A DNA stretch of 64,000 bases from CAKZNE01 sp002695025. GTDB taxonomy: Bacteria > Bacteroidota > Bacteroidia > Flavobacteriales > Schleiferiaceae. Shown piece after piece: positions 45,753 through 54,081 of the stretch. Under the pieces are notes generated by a model. The model made no database searches, was not told the DNA's origin, and saw only the letters and a list, made by a program, of their open reading frames with translations. The position numbers were made by a program, and so were the translations under genes. Location of the stretch: assembly GCA_913043285.1 (NCBI GenBank), contig CAJWML010000006.1:62001-126000 (forward strand), given 5' to 3'. Numbering within the stretch: the first letter of the stretch is position 1; each line of letters begins with the position of its first letter.

Positions 45753-46151
45753 ATGAAAATACTTCCTGTTGGATCTAAACTCTACAGCATTCTGAATTTT
45801 AAATGTCCCCGTTGTCATAAAGGGGAGGTTTTTGAGTCCCGGAATCCTTATAACCTCAGGAAGATGTTTGCCATGAAGGAAACCTGTTCACATTGTGGTT
45901 TTCGGTATGAGGTGGAGCCCGCCTTTTTTTATGGGGCCATGTACGTAAGTTATGGTTATACGGTGGCTGTGTTTATAGCTACTTATATTATCATGAACTG
46001 GATTTATGAACCTTCGGTAGGGGATATTGTAACGGTGCTGGGCATACTTTTGGTGATTGGTTCTCCTCTTATATTTCGCCTGGCCAGGATCACCTGGTTA
46101 AATGTATTTGTAAAATATGAGCCCAATAAGAGGGGAGAGAAGTTTAAATAA
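45753..46151 (+). CDS. DUF983 membrane protein
   Basis: The 132-residue protein has two Cys pairs near the N-terminus (KCPRCHKGEVF and ETCSHCGFRYE), a zinc-ribbon-like arrangement, then two membrane helices (about 62-82 and 88-108). This is the DUF983 pattern, common in Bacteroidota and Alphaproteobacteria, of unknown function. Its 3' end overlaps the end of the convergent FAD oxidoreductase gene by 8 bases. Confidence 0.85.
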   Translation: MKILPVGSKLYSILNFKCPRCHKGEVFESRNPYNLRKMFAMKETCSHCGFRYEVEPAFFYGAMYVSYGYTVAVFIATYIIMNWIYEPSVGDIVTVLGILLVIGSPLIFRLARITWLNVFVKYEPNKRGEKFK

Positions 46152-47130
46152 AGCGTGAGATATCGTACTCTGCCGGAATAGGCTTTTGCTCCGTTAAAAA
46201 ATCAAGGAAAATACCGGCTAAGCGCGGACCTAACATGGTTCCTCTTGAACCCAAACCGTTAAAAATATAGGATTGTTGCCATTTCCCAATAATGGGCTTA
46301 CGATCGCGGATGTTAGGACGTACACCGGCCCAATGCTCCACTACAGAATAATTGCCCCTGAATATTTTTTTCAATTCGCTTTCCAGGCTTTTACGCCCTT
46401 TGTCAGTGGGAGTATCGCTGAGATTATCCCATGCATAGGTTGATCCGACCTTAAACAGATCATTACCTACCGGAAGTATAAATACCCCTGCATGAATAAT
46501 ATTTTGGAATTTAAGCTCCTCAGCGTGGATAAGAAGCAATTCCCCTCGGGTGGGGGTGAAAATATTCTCTGGAAGGCCTGTTTGTCTGAATAAATGGCCG
46601 GTGCACCAGATATCATGCTCGTTTGCCTGATCTGTATGGACTTTACCGTTTTCGTAACGATCCTTTGCCATAAGGTATGACCGGTATTCATCCAGCAAGG
46701 TTGAGGTATCCAGCCAATAAGTATTCTGAGTTTGGCCCAAGCCGTAAGGAGCTTGAATAGAGGGATCGTTATTCCTGATCACCTCGCCCAAAAAAGGTTG
46801 AAAGGCTGGGTTCTCAGACTTTTCAAGCCATGCGTTTTGCTCTCCCTGACTTTGGAAAATATGTTGGATAGAAGCGGAGTGTAAAAAAGATGTGTCAATC
46901 TTTTGTTCCCATTTCCGGTAAAATCCGGGAAGAGCCTGGTAAAAAAGGTTTGCCTCATACACCAGGCGCAGCCTTTTTAAAACCACGGGGTTTACGAGGC
47001 CTGCGGCAACCCGTGAGGAAGCGGAGAGTTGCGGCTCATCAATTATCCTATGGGGAATTCCGCGGTTTTCCATTTCCATGGAAAGTATGGTTCCGGCCAG
47101 GCCTTGCCCGATTATTCGATACGGTTTCAT
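46144..47130 (-). CDS. FAD-dependent oxidoreductase, DAO family
   Basis: From the ATG at 47130 the protein is 328 residues and starts with the FAD-binding motif MKPYRIIGQGLAGTILSMEM (GxGxxG); a longer frame adds ten non-homologous residues. It has the DAO-family pattern with SSRVAAGLVNPVVLKR, HWAGVRPNIRDRKPIIG and NGLGSRGTMLGPRLA near the end. Family members oxidise amino acids or amines (DadA, ThiO, MnmC C-terminal domain); the sequence order is close to the last two. The substrate is not determined. It is downstream of gldN but separated by a terminator. Confidence 0.85.
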   Translation of the reverse strand: MKPYRIIGQGLAGTILSMEMENRGIPHRIIDEPQLSASSRVAAGLVNPVVLKRLRLVYEANLFYQALPGFYRKWEQKIDTSFLHSASIQHIFQSQGEQNAWLEKSENPAFQPFLGEVIRNNDPSIQAPYGLGQTQNTYWLDTSTLLDEYRSYLMAKDRYENGKVHTDQANEHDIWCTGHLFRQTGLPENIFTPTRGELLLIHAEELKFQNIIHAGVFILPVGNDLFKVGSTYAWDNLSDTPTDKGRKSLESELKKIFRGNYSVVEHWAGVRPNIRDRKPIIGKWQQSYIFNGLGSRGTMLGPRLAGIFLDFLTEQKPIPAEYDISRFI

Positions 47131-47144
47131 AGAGTGCGGGTAAA

Positions 47145-47169
47145 TAAAAAACCCCGTCAAAGGACGGGG
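47145..47169 (-). terminator. Rho-independent terminator of the porP-gldKLMN run
   Basis: CCCCGTC (47152-47158), loop AAAG, GACGGGG (47163-47169), with an A-run at 47146-47151 that is the T-run on the minus strand. It lies just after the gldN stop. Confidence 0.85.
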
Positions 47170-47191
47170 CTATAGTAAGTTTAGTAGGGTA

Positions 47192-48031
47192 TCAATATTC
47201 CCAAAGGTCATGTTCAAAATTCCGCAGGTTTTCACGAATTTCCTGGGCCTCCAGCAATTGATCCATCGGTGAGTTACGCTTATAGTCGGCAATAGACCGG
47301 TCATAAACGTTGTCTTGTTTGATGATGGTGGAGTTGAAGAAACGAATATGAAAAACCTGGTCGTAGGTTAACCTTGCTGCATTGTTTTGCGGATTAAAGG
47401 CCACATGCGTAGCCAGGGCATAACGTGCATCAGGGAACCAAACCCAGAATAGATTGTAAATATCACCGGTTTTCGGATTCTTTACCACAGGTGAAATCCC
47501 GATAATACGGTTTTTCATTTCTCCCCTTTGCTTGTCAAAGAACCAGTCAGACTTAATTTCATAAGCCAGAACGTCTTTGGCGGTTACCCTGATGGTATCT
47601 ACAGCCAGCCAGCGTGAGGCATCTTCAGGATCCCAAAGAGTATCTCTTTTGGCAGCATAGTTTTCTACCTGTTCAGGTGTAAGGGGAATTTCAAAACGAT
47701 CATCAGCAAACACTTCTATGATAGTCCCTTCATTTAAGATACCATCAACGAGTACATCATACAGACTTTTGCGATCAGGTATAGGAACAATAGGATAGTA
47801 GAGATGATGATTTATCTTTTCTCTAAGGTCAATACGCTCCCAGTGACGGGTGCTCCACATCATATCCGCTTCCCGCAAATGGGGGTAGGGGAATACCTGG
47901 TTATGATGGTAGTGCTTGGGTGGATCAGGTATGATCCCATCGTCCTGTGGAGTGAGGATCTGTGCCTGAGCCGAATGAGCGGCTACCGCCATCAAACCAA
48001 TCGTCATTAAACCTAAAACAATCCTTCTCAT
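47192..48031 (-). CDS. gldN: Type IX secretion/gliding motility protein GldN
   Basis: The 279-residue protein has a signal peptide (AHSAQAQ) and the GldN/PorN pattern: READMMWSTRHWERIDLREKINH, then YPIVPIPDRKSLYDVL, and KNRIIGISPVVKNPKTGDIYNLFWVWFPDAR. GldN forms, with GldK, the periplasmic ring complex of the type IX secretion system. It is the last gene of the run and is followed by a strong terminator; 12 bases separate it from gldM. Length is near the family norm. Confidence 0.96.
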   Translation of the reverse strand: MRRIVLGLMTIGLMAVAAHSAQAQILTPQDDGIIPDPPKHYHHNQVFPYPHLREADMMWSTRHWERIDLREKINHHLYYPIVPIPDRKSLYDVLVDGILNEGTIIEVFADDRFEIPLTPEQVENYAAKRDTLWDPEDASRWLAVDTIRVTAKDVLAYEIKSDWFFDKQRGEMKNRIIGISPVVKNPKTGDIYNLFWVWFPDARYALATHVAFNPQNNAARLTYDQVFHIRFFNSTIIKQDNVYDRSIADYKRNSPMDQLLEAQEIRENLRNFEHDLWEY

Positions 48032-48043
48032 AGACTTATGCTT

Positions 48044-49576
48044 TTAGTTTACGTCTATCGAAATATTACCAACCTGGTTTACACGGACGCCCTTGGGGCC
48101 TACCGCCTTAATATTCCGGATAGAAACTGTTTGTCCCGGACGTAGCTTTTCAATACGTGTTTTAACGTCAGAGGACATTGAATTACCTCGAACCTGTTCC
48201 GGGGGAAATCCTGGTACAGCAATTTCAAAAGAGGTTACGGTAAGGTTGAGGTCAAAAGGAAAATCTTCATATTTGGCTTCAACCGTAGCTCTCTGTAATA
48301 AGCTTTTGGACATTATTCCCTCGGTTTTTCCGAAAATACTTCCTGTAGCAGGAGGAAGACCTTTAACACGGAACTTCTTAGTACCTACTGATCTTACGGA
48401 ACCATCCTCTTCCTGAACGGATACCTGGATATTAATTTCACGACTGCTAACACTAGAAACGTCAGCAATATAATTGCCATTGGATCCGGAAAGGGGAACG
48501 CCACTAACCCTTACTTTAGAAGGGTCTACTCCGGGAACACCAATTTCAAGAGGGTTATCCACCCCTTTGTAAAGAACGTTCATGGCAGTAGGGGATATTA
48601 CGGCCGTAGGAGGAGCAACGGTATACGTTTGTTCGGGAATATCATATTCCACTTCACCTTTACCGATTTGGGTAATCTTGATTTTACCACCCCACTTTTT
48701 CTCACCTACACCATCTGCCTTGAATTTAACCAGTCCTTTTCCCTCGCTGATCTGCTCAGAAGGTAAGGCCTGTCCATTTACCAGAATAACTGGTTCTTGT
48801 GTAGCATCGTACGCAGCAAGAAAAACTTCCGCCTTGTACTCATCTCCCTGTGTAACATAGTTGGATTTGGAATCCACAATTACGCGTACATCGGTAAATT
48901 TAAGGTCGGACTCACCGATCTTTGTTTGAAGTTCGCTGATCACGTCAGACTCAGAATTACGAACCTTTGCCTGGTAATCTGTGAGGAAGGGGAGAATGGC
49001 CGCAAGGGGAAAGTGCTCAAAATTTGCCTTTTCCCAGCTGGTCATCACATTATCTTCACCTATGGGCTGATCAGCGGTGCTGAAAGTAGTCTCAATATTA
49101 TTTTGTGTTTGAGGACTAAGAGCATATTGCTTCAACGTATTGCGGTACTCATCAATTTGATTTTTAAGTTCCGTAGCATGCTTCTCATTGAGAAGGTAGT
49201 TGGCTGGCTTTTCACGGGCATCCAAACTCTTAGGTACAGTAGTACTTCCTTCTTCATAACCTCCGCTAACCTGCACCAGGTCTTCCTTCAGTTGAGCAAT
49301 GTAAGCATACAGATCATTGGATTCCTTTTGAACCGTAAGGGCCATATCTCTCCATTTCTTGGTCTTTTGCGGGTCTTGCGCATAGGCAGACTCAAATTTG
49401 GTGTAAATAGAAGCATTCTTTTTATCCACCGTTTGAACGGTTTGATCCAGGCTGGCGTTAAGCTTGGTCAGTGCTTCCAGGATATCCTTTGAAATGTTCA
49501 GAGCCAGAAGTGCGGTCAATACGAGGTACATCATATTGATCATTTTCTGTCTCGGTGTCTGTTTTCCACTCGCCAT
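48044..49576 (-). CDS. gldM: Type IX secretion/gliding motor protein GldM
   Basis: The 510-residue protein starts MASGKQTPRQKMINMMYLVLTALLALN, the conserved cytosolic tail and single membrane helix of GldM/PorM, followed by coiled coil and four periplasmic beta domains (about 60-510). GldM and GldL form the proton-driven motor in the inner membrane that powers type IX secretion and gliding. Length and layout match the family. The gene follows gldL by 43 bases and precedes gldN by 12. Confidence 0.97.
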   Translation of the reverse strand: MASGKQTPRQKMINMMYLVLTALLALNISKDILEALTKLNASLDQTVQTVDKKNASIYTKFESAYAQDPQKTKKWRDMALTVQKESNDLYAYIAQLKEDLVQVSGGYEEGSTTVPKSLDAREKPANYLLNEKHATELKNQIDEYRNTLKQYALSPQTQNNIETTFSTADQPIGEDNVMTSWEKANFEHFPLAAILPFLTDYQAKVRNSESDVISELQTKIGESDLKFTDVRVIVDSKSNYVTQGDEYKAEVFLAAYDATQEPVILVNGQALPSEQISEGKGLVKFKADGVGEKKWGGKIKITQIGKGEVEYDIPEQTYTVAPPTAVISPTAMNVLYKGVDNPLEIGVPGVDPSKVRVSGVPLSGSNGNYIADVSSVSSREINIQVSVQEEDGSVRSVGTKKFRVKGLPPATGSIFGKTEGIMSKSLLQRATVEAKYEDFPFDLNLTVTSFEIAVPGFPPEQVRGNSMSSDVKTRIEKLRPGQTVSIRNIKAVGPKGVRVNQVGNISIDVN

Positions 49577-49619
49577 ATCAGGTCAGTCTTTTGTTGATTT
49601 AGAAATTAAGCTCTTCTGA

Positions 49620-50285
49620 TTAATTCTTATTGATATTCATTGCGGAAAGCATACCACCATATACGGAGTTCAGCTGGCTCATATTGTTGGCCAAAGAAGA
49701 AACCTCATCGGCAAGACGCTCTGAATCATTGATAGAAGAGTTCAGTTTCTCGATCAGGGAGTTCTGAGCTTCCATGTGGTTAGCTGAACTTTCCAGTTGA
49801 ACGGCATAGAGAGCGTTCAGTGATTCCATGTTTTTGGAGGCGAGGCTTAACTGCTCACCATATTCCTGGGTGGCAGCGGCCGCATCAACTGTAACGCTAA
49901 GCTTGCTGGCTGCGTCACCGAACCTGCGTAAACCTGAACCAAGACTTTCAATCAGTTCACCGTCAATTTTAGCATCTTCCAACATTTTGTCCAGCTCCTG
50001 TGTAGGAGAAAGGCGGTTTTCACCTCTTATTTCTTCATCTGGATCTTCCATCCCGGCCAATTCAGGATACACCAAAGTCCAGTCATACTCCTCATGTGGT
50101 TTTTCAAAAGCAGAGAAGAAGAAGATCACGGCTTCAGTGGTAAGACCCAATACGAGCATAAAGTCGGCTCCGGGGTAGTGAAGGATCTTGAACATCGCTC
50201 CAAGAATTACTACTGATGCTCCGATACCATAGAGCTTGGACATGAAGTTCTTAAATCTTTTGCTGTTTACATCAATTAACGCCAT
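49620..50285 (-). CDS. gldL: Type IX secretion/gliding motor protein GldL
   Basis: The 221-residue protein has two membrane helices near the N-terminus (about 15-35 and 40-58; SVVILGAMFKILHYPGADFMLVLGL), with the Glu in the second helix (LTTEAVIFFF) that is implicated in proton use by the GldLM motor. The rest is a cytosolic coiled-coil part ending at NINKN. It lies between gldK and gldM in the usual order. Confidence 0.97.
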   Translation of the reverse strand: MALIDVNSKRFKNFMSKLYGIGASVVILGAMFKILHYPGADFMLVLGLTTEAVIFFFSAFEKPHEEYDWTLVYPELAGMEDPDEEIRGENRLSPTQELDKMLEDAKIDGELIESLGSGLRRFGDAASKLSVTVDAAAATQEYGEQLSLASKNMESLNALYAVQLESSANHMEAQNSLIEKLNSSINDSERLADEVSSLANNMSQLNSVYGGMLSAMNINKN

Positions 50286-50336
50286 TGTATTCGAAATTTA
50301 AATTAAATAGGATTTTTTGTTGTTCGGGGTTTGGAA

Positions 50337-51755
50337 TCAGAAGTCTTTAATATCACGACCCATAAAGCTTTGTACGGTGCGGAATCCGATATAGCACTTA
50401 GCAGTATCCTGATACTCATAATCGCGTGTGCTAACCTGCATGAAGTAGGCTACATCCTTCCAGCTACCTCCACGGATCACTTTACGTTTCAGGGTTTCGT
50501 CATCGCTTTCGTAAGCATTGTATTCAAAGTTAGGACTGATATCGCTTACGTAGTAGTAAGAAGCAGCCTCAAATGCGGTATTGGTCCATTCTGAAACGTT
50601 ACCTGCCATGTTATACAGGTTGAAGTCATTGGGGCTATAGGCGGTTACTTTAACGGGGTAGAAACCACCATCTGCAGTGACATTACCACGTAACGGTTTG
50701 AAGTTACCCAGGTAACATCCTGAACTGTTCATAGCATAAGGTCCACCCCAGGGATAAGTCATCAGATCCTGTCCGCCACGGGCAGCATATTCCCATTCGG
50801 CTTCAGTTGGCAAACGAAACTCCTGTTCGATGGGTTCTCCTTCATCCTGGAGGTAATCATTGCGGAATTTGGTTCTCCAGTTACAGAATGCACGGGCTTG
50901 TCTCCAGTTTACACCTACCACAGGATAATCATCATAAGAGGGGTGCCAGAAGTATTTGTCATGCATAGGATCATTGTAGCTGTACGTAAAGTCATGTATC
51001 CAGGATAGTGTATCAGGATAGATGTTAATCACGCCTCCTTCAAAGAAGGAACTACGATCGGATATCTCCTTGGTTTCCTTGATATAATCACGATAGGAGA
51101 AATACTGACCATCCTGGTCTTCATCCTTGTAATCGAAAATTACACGGTTATTTTTCTTAGCTGCCTTTTGCTTGTTGATAAAGAAATAAGCGTAATTCAA
51201 CTGGCGCGCATCAATCATTCTGCGGCCCATGAACATTTCTTCGGGGGGAAGGTACATGCTTTGGATAATCTCGGTGTACTCTATGCTAGGATAGCGATCA
51301 TTTTCCCATTCCAGATAGGGTTCCCAATTCAACCTCCGCTGCATGGAGTCAGGATAGTTCAGCGCCACATATTCTTCAAAGAATGTGGGATCTTCCTTAT
51401 TAGCGGCATCATCAAACTCGTAGCCTTCAACCAGTCCGTCTTCTCCGAGGCGATACCTCAAAATAGAATCCCGCACCCAATATACAAACTGGCGGTACTC
51501 ATTATTGGTAATCTCCGTTTGGTCCATCCAGAAAGCCGGTACGGAAACCGTCTTGGTTGGAGAAACCATGGAATAAGGTACATCCTGATCAGCATTACCC
51601 ATGTTATACGAACCCTGAGGAATGTATACCATACCATAAGGTTCAGATGGATAGAACTCCGGTCTGTCCTGAACGCCAACCAATTCGCCATGAGGATTGC
51701 TGTTGCATGCTGCCAGCATTCCTATGCCTATTGTGATGATAATCAGTTTTTTCAT
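50337..51755 (-). CDS. gldK: Type IX secretion/gliding lipoprotein GldK
   Basis: The 472-residue protein has a lipobox ending at Cys17 (MLAAC) and an SUMF1/FGE-sulfatase-like fold typical of GldK/PorK: MVYIPQGSYNMGNADQD, WMDQTEITNNEYRQFVYWV, LPTEAEWEYAARGG, MAGNVSEWTN and VIRGGSWKD. GldK binds GldN to form the outer periplasmic ring of the type IX system. The FGE catalytic cysteines are not used in this role. The gene follows porP/sprF by 57 bases. Confidence 0.97.
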   Translation of the reverse strand: MKKLIIITIGIGMLAACNSNPHGELVGVQDRPEFYPSEPYGMVYIPQGSYNMGNADQDVPYSMVSPTKTVSVPAFWMDQTEITNNEYRQFVYWVRDSILRYRLGEDGLVEGYEFDDAANKEDPTFFEEYVALNYPDSMQRRLNWEPYLEWENDRYPSIEYTEIIQSMYLPPEEMFMGRRMIDARQLNYAYFFINKQKAAKKNNRVIFDYKDEDQDGQYFSYRDYIKETKEISDRSSFFEGGVINIYPDTLSWIHDFTYSYNDPMHDKYFWHPSYDDYPVVGVNWRQARAFCNWRTKFRNDYLQDEGEPIEQEFRLPTEAEWEYAARGGQDLMTYPWGGPYAMNSSGCYLGNFKPLRGNVTADGGFYPVKVTAYSPNDFNLYNMAGNVSEWTNTAFEAASYYYVSDISPNFEYNAYESDDETLKRKVIRGGSWKDVAYFMQVSTRDYEYQDTAKCYIGFRTVQSFMGRDIKDF

Positions 51756-51812
51756 ATCCTACCTTGTTAATTCTTCGAAGGAATATAACGCCATTTATCG
51801 AAGAGCGCTATA

Positions 51813-52754
51813 TTACAAAAATCTTGGATTTCTATAACTTCCTTTTTCCCTTGGGGGAATTTCTATTCTAAAACAATATTTTAACATGATCTCATGGCTC
51901 CCTCCGCCCTGAGAAGAAAGATCCCCCGTTGCTACATCATAAGAGTAACCTGCTTTTAATGAGGGTAATATCTGATATCCAATATTCACCCCTACAGCGT
52001 CCTGTAGCCTGTATGTAACGCCTCCCCAAAACTTGTTATTGTACATGGCCATCACATTCACGTCAAACGAAGGAGAGCTGCGGGCATCGGTTTTTATCAG
52101 GGTGCTGGGCATGAGCATCCAGTTGCTGGCGGGGATCTGCCAGTTGTAACCACCCATTACATAATAGTGCCTTGCGTTGCGGTATCCGATATTACCATTC
52201 TGCCCGTTCAAGGCAGATGTAGATTCAATCAGGTTTATAGTGGAGATACCTCCCCATATATTTTCGCTGGAATAATAAACTCCAAAAGAAGGGTCAATTG
52301 CCAGGCCGGAAGCATCAGATGAAGGTATTCCCAGTCCTGCAAGAGTTTGGTCGGCCGGGCGCCATTCCGCTCCATTTACAGAGTTGTTAATGAAACGTAA
52401 ACCCACTCCAAAGCCCAGGGTTCCCCGCGCTAATTCCAGTTGATACGCATAGCCCAGGCCAGCTTCAATATTTTGAAAAAAACCGATCTGGTCATTTACA
52501 ATATTCACAGAAAAACCACCGTGAACCGACCTTACCGGGATATTACCATTTATGTTTTGGGTAGTTGGAGCTCCTTCAAAGCCTACCCATTGGCTCCTGT
52601 GAAGGGCGTTGATACATATAGCACCCCCTGTCCCTGCCACAGCCGGGTTGTAATAAATCTTGTTGAACATGTATTGGGTAAACTGCACATTTTGCTGTGC
52701 CTTACTCAGGAAAGGCAATGCCACCAAGAAAAGTAGTGCGTAGATTTTTCTCAT
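51813..52754 (-). CDS. Type IX secretion outer-membrane protein, PorP/SprF family
   Basis: The 313-residue protein has a signal peptide (ending LSKAQQ) followed by the family start VQFTQYMFNKIYYNPAVAG and a 14-strand barrel pattern with alternating small and aromatic residues; the end (EIMLKYCFRI) is a final strand. PorP/SprF proteins are outer-membrane partners that anchor specific type IX cargo proteins or the SprB adhesin. The position directly upstream of gldK is the usual one. A minus-strand -7 element lies at 52808-52815. Confidence 0.94.
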   Translation of the reverse strand: MRKIYALLFLVALPFLSKAQQNVQFTQYMFNKIYYNPAVAGTGGAICINALHRSQWVGFEGAPTTQNINGNIPVRSVHGGFSVNIVNDQIGFFQNIEAGLGYAYQLELARGTLGFGVGLRFINNSVNGAEWRPADQTLAGLGIPSSDASGLAIDPSFGVYYSSENIWGGISTINLIESTSALNGQNGNIGYRNARHYYVMGGYNWQIPASNWMLMPSTLIKTDARSSPSFDVNVMAMYNNKFWGGVTYRLQDAVGVNIGYQILPSLKAGYSYDVATGDLSSQGGGSHEIMLKYCFRIEIPPREKGSYRNPRFL

Positions 52755-52807
52755 AAACGCAGGGTTGTAGGGTTGTTTTATGTTACTACTATAACCTTTG
52801 AAATCTC

Positions 52808-52815
52808 CAAAGATA
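52808..52815 (-). promoter_or_regulatory. -7 element of the porP-gldKLMN promoter
   Basis: TATCTTTG on the minus strand, about 54 bases before the start at 52754. A TTG at the ideal -33 spacing is not present; a TTG 13 bases upstream is too close. Confidence 0.5.
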
Positions 52816-52902
52816 AAATTTTGAACAACAAAATGTTAATGCTCGGTTAATTTTAACGAAAATTAAGGGGCATTAATCCCTCATTTTTTGTTACGCAGAG
52901 GT

Positions 52903-54081
52903 TTATACAGACTTTTTCAAAGCCAGCCACCACCGTAAAGGAATATCATTTTCGCAAGCCCTTTGATAATCCTCATACGAACAAGGAATAAGGTGGTGCC
53001 GCTCACTATCCATACTGGTATTTCCAGCTTTTACCGGTACTTCTATCCACCAACGCTCGCTCAAATTGCTACGGTAAAAGATCAGTTCGTGTTCCCCTTC
53101 ATTGATCAGTACCGTAAAACGATCATATTCTTTTTTGGAGGCGTAGGGGTAGTCGCCCTTCCGATTATTAAAGCCTTCAATAAAGTACCAGAGCATTTGT
53201 GAAACCAGATGTGCTGTGCGACCCTGGTTATCAAATTCAGGGTTGAGCTCGTAAATACCGAAGGAGGATACCTTGTCACTGATACCAGCGTAGCGGCTCA
53301 GGGCGCAGGCTTCCTCACCACTGAAGCCGTTGGGGGAATGGTTCAGGTTTCCAGGGGCATCCGCCTGCCGTAGGGCAGATAGGTCAAAGCTCACAATGTC
53401 CGCATCACGGAGAATAGGCTCGGCTTCGCGGATGTTGTTACGGAAAATACCCAGGCGGTGCACGTCAAAATACATGCGCTCCATGAGGTCTATCTCGTCC
53501 TGGTTGACAAAGTAGGTCTGGTAGCCAATGTTGCTGTAATTATAAAGAATATAAGGCTTTTCCAAAACAATGAAGCTAAGGAAATTATCCGCCCCGGTCT
53601 TTGCATCATGGCGGCCCAGGTCAAAACGTGAATCTATGGATACCAGGTTTACGGTTTGCTCCATGCCATCGTAAGCCCGGTAATTGGCATAGGTAAGATC
53701 CTGCCCTCCTCCTATAATAATCGGGGTTATCCCTTTTTTCAGGAGATGGTGGATCACTTCTTTCACCGCTATATAGGAATCCCTCAGGCTTTCACCACTG
53801 TAAATATTTCCAAGATCACATATAGGGCTTTGCCACTTGCCTTTAAAAAGAGTGTACAGGTAACTGCGCACGGAATCAGGTGCCTGGGCAGCTCCCCGGT
53901 TGTTGTTGGTGCCCCGGTCTTCCATAACTCCGATAATGGCGATCTTGCAATGCTCAAGGTCCGGTATGCCTTCGATTTCCGTGTGTTTCGCAATGTGATG
54001 GACCAGGGCCTGGGGGTGAAGATGTTCGTTGTCTTCTATAAGACTCTGGCGTACAGGGGCTAGGAAATCTTCAAGATTCAT
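52903..54081 (-). CDS. Arginase-fold protein (annotated formimidoylglutamase type), degenerate metal site
   Basis: The 392-residue protein has the arginase/agmatinase/formiminoglutamase order: GVMEDRGTNNNRGAAQAPDSVR, then IIIGGGQDLTYANY, LVSIDSRFDLG and ADIVSFDLSALRQADAPG. The usual metal ligands are changed: GGDH reads GGGQD (Gln127), DAHxD reads DSRFD (Arg152 for His), and DxD reads DLS. The family is common in Bacteroidota with similar degeneration and may not be a classical Mn-hydrolase; calling it a formimidoylglutamase is therefore unsafe. No other hut genes are near. The start overlaps the topA stop (ATGA), so it is coupled to topA. Confidence 0.8.
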   Translation of the reverse strand: MNLEDFLAPVRQSLIEDNEHLHPQALVHHIAKHTEIEGIPDLEHCKIAIIGVMEDRGTNNNRGAAQAPDSVRSYLYTLFKGKWQSPICDLGNIYSGESLRDSYIAVKEVIHHLLKKGITPIIIGGGQDLTYANYRAYDGMEQTVNLVSIDSRFDLGRHDAKTGADNFLSFIVLEKPYILYNYSNIGYQTYFVNQDEIDLMERMYFDVHRLGIFRNNIREAEPILRDADIVSFDLSALRQADAPGNLNHSPNGFSGEEACALSRYAGISDKVSSFGIYELNPEFDNQGRTAHLVSQMLWYFIEGFNNRKGDYPYASKKEYDRFTVLINEGEHELIFYRSNLSERWWIEVPVKAGNTSMDSERHHLIPCSYEDYQRACENDIPLRWWLALKKSV

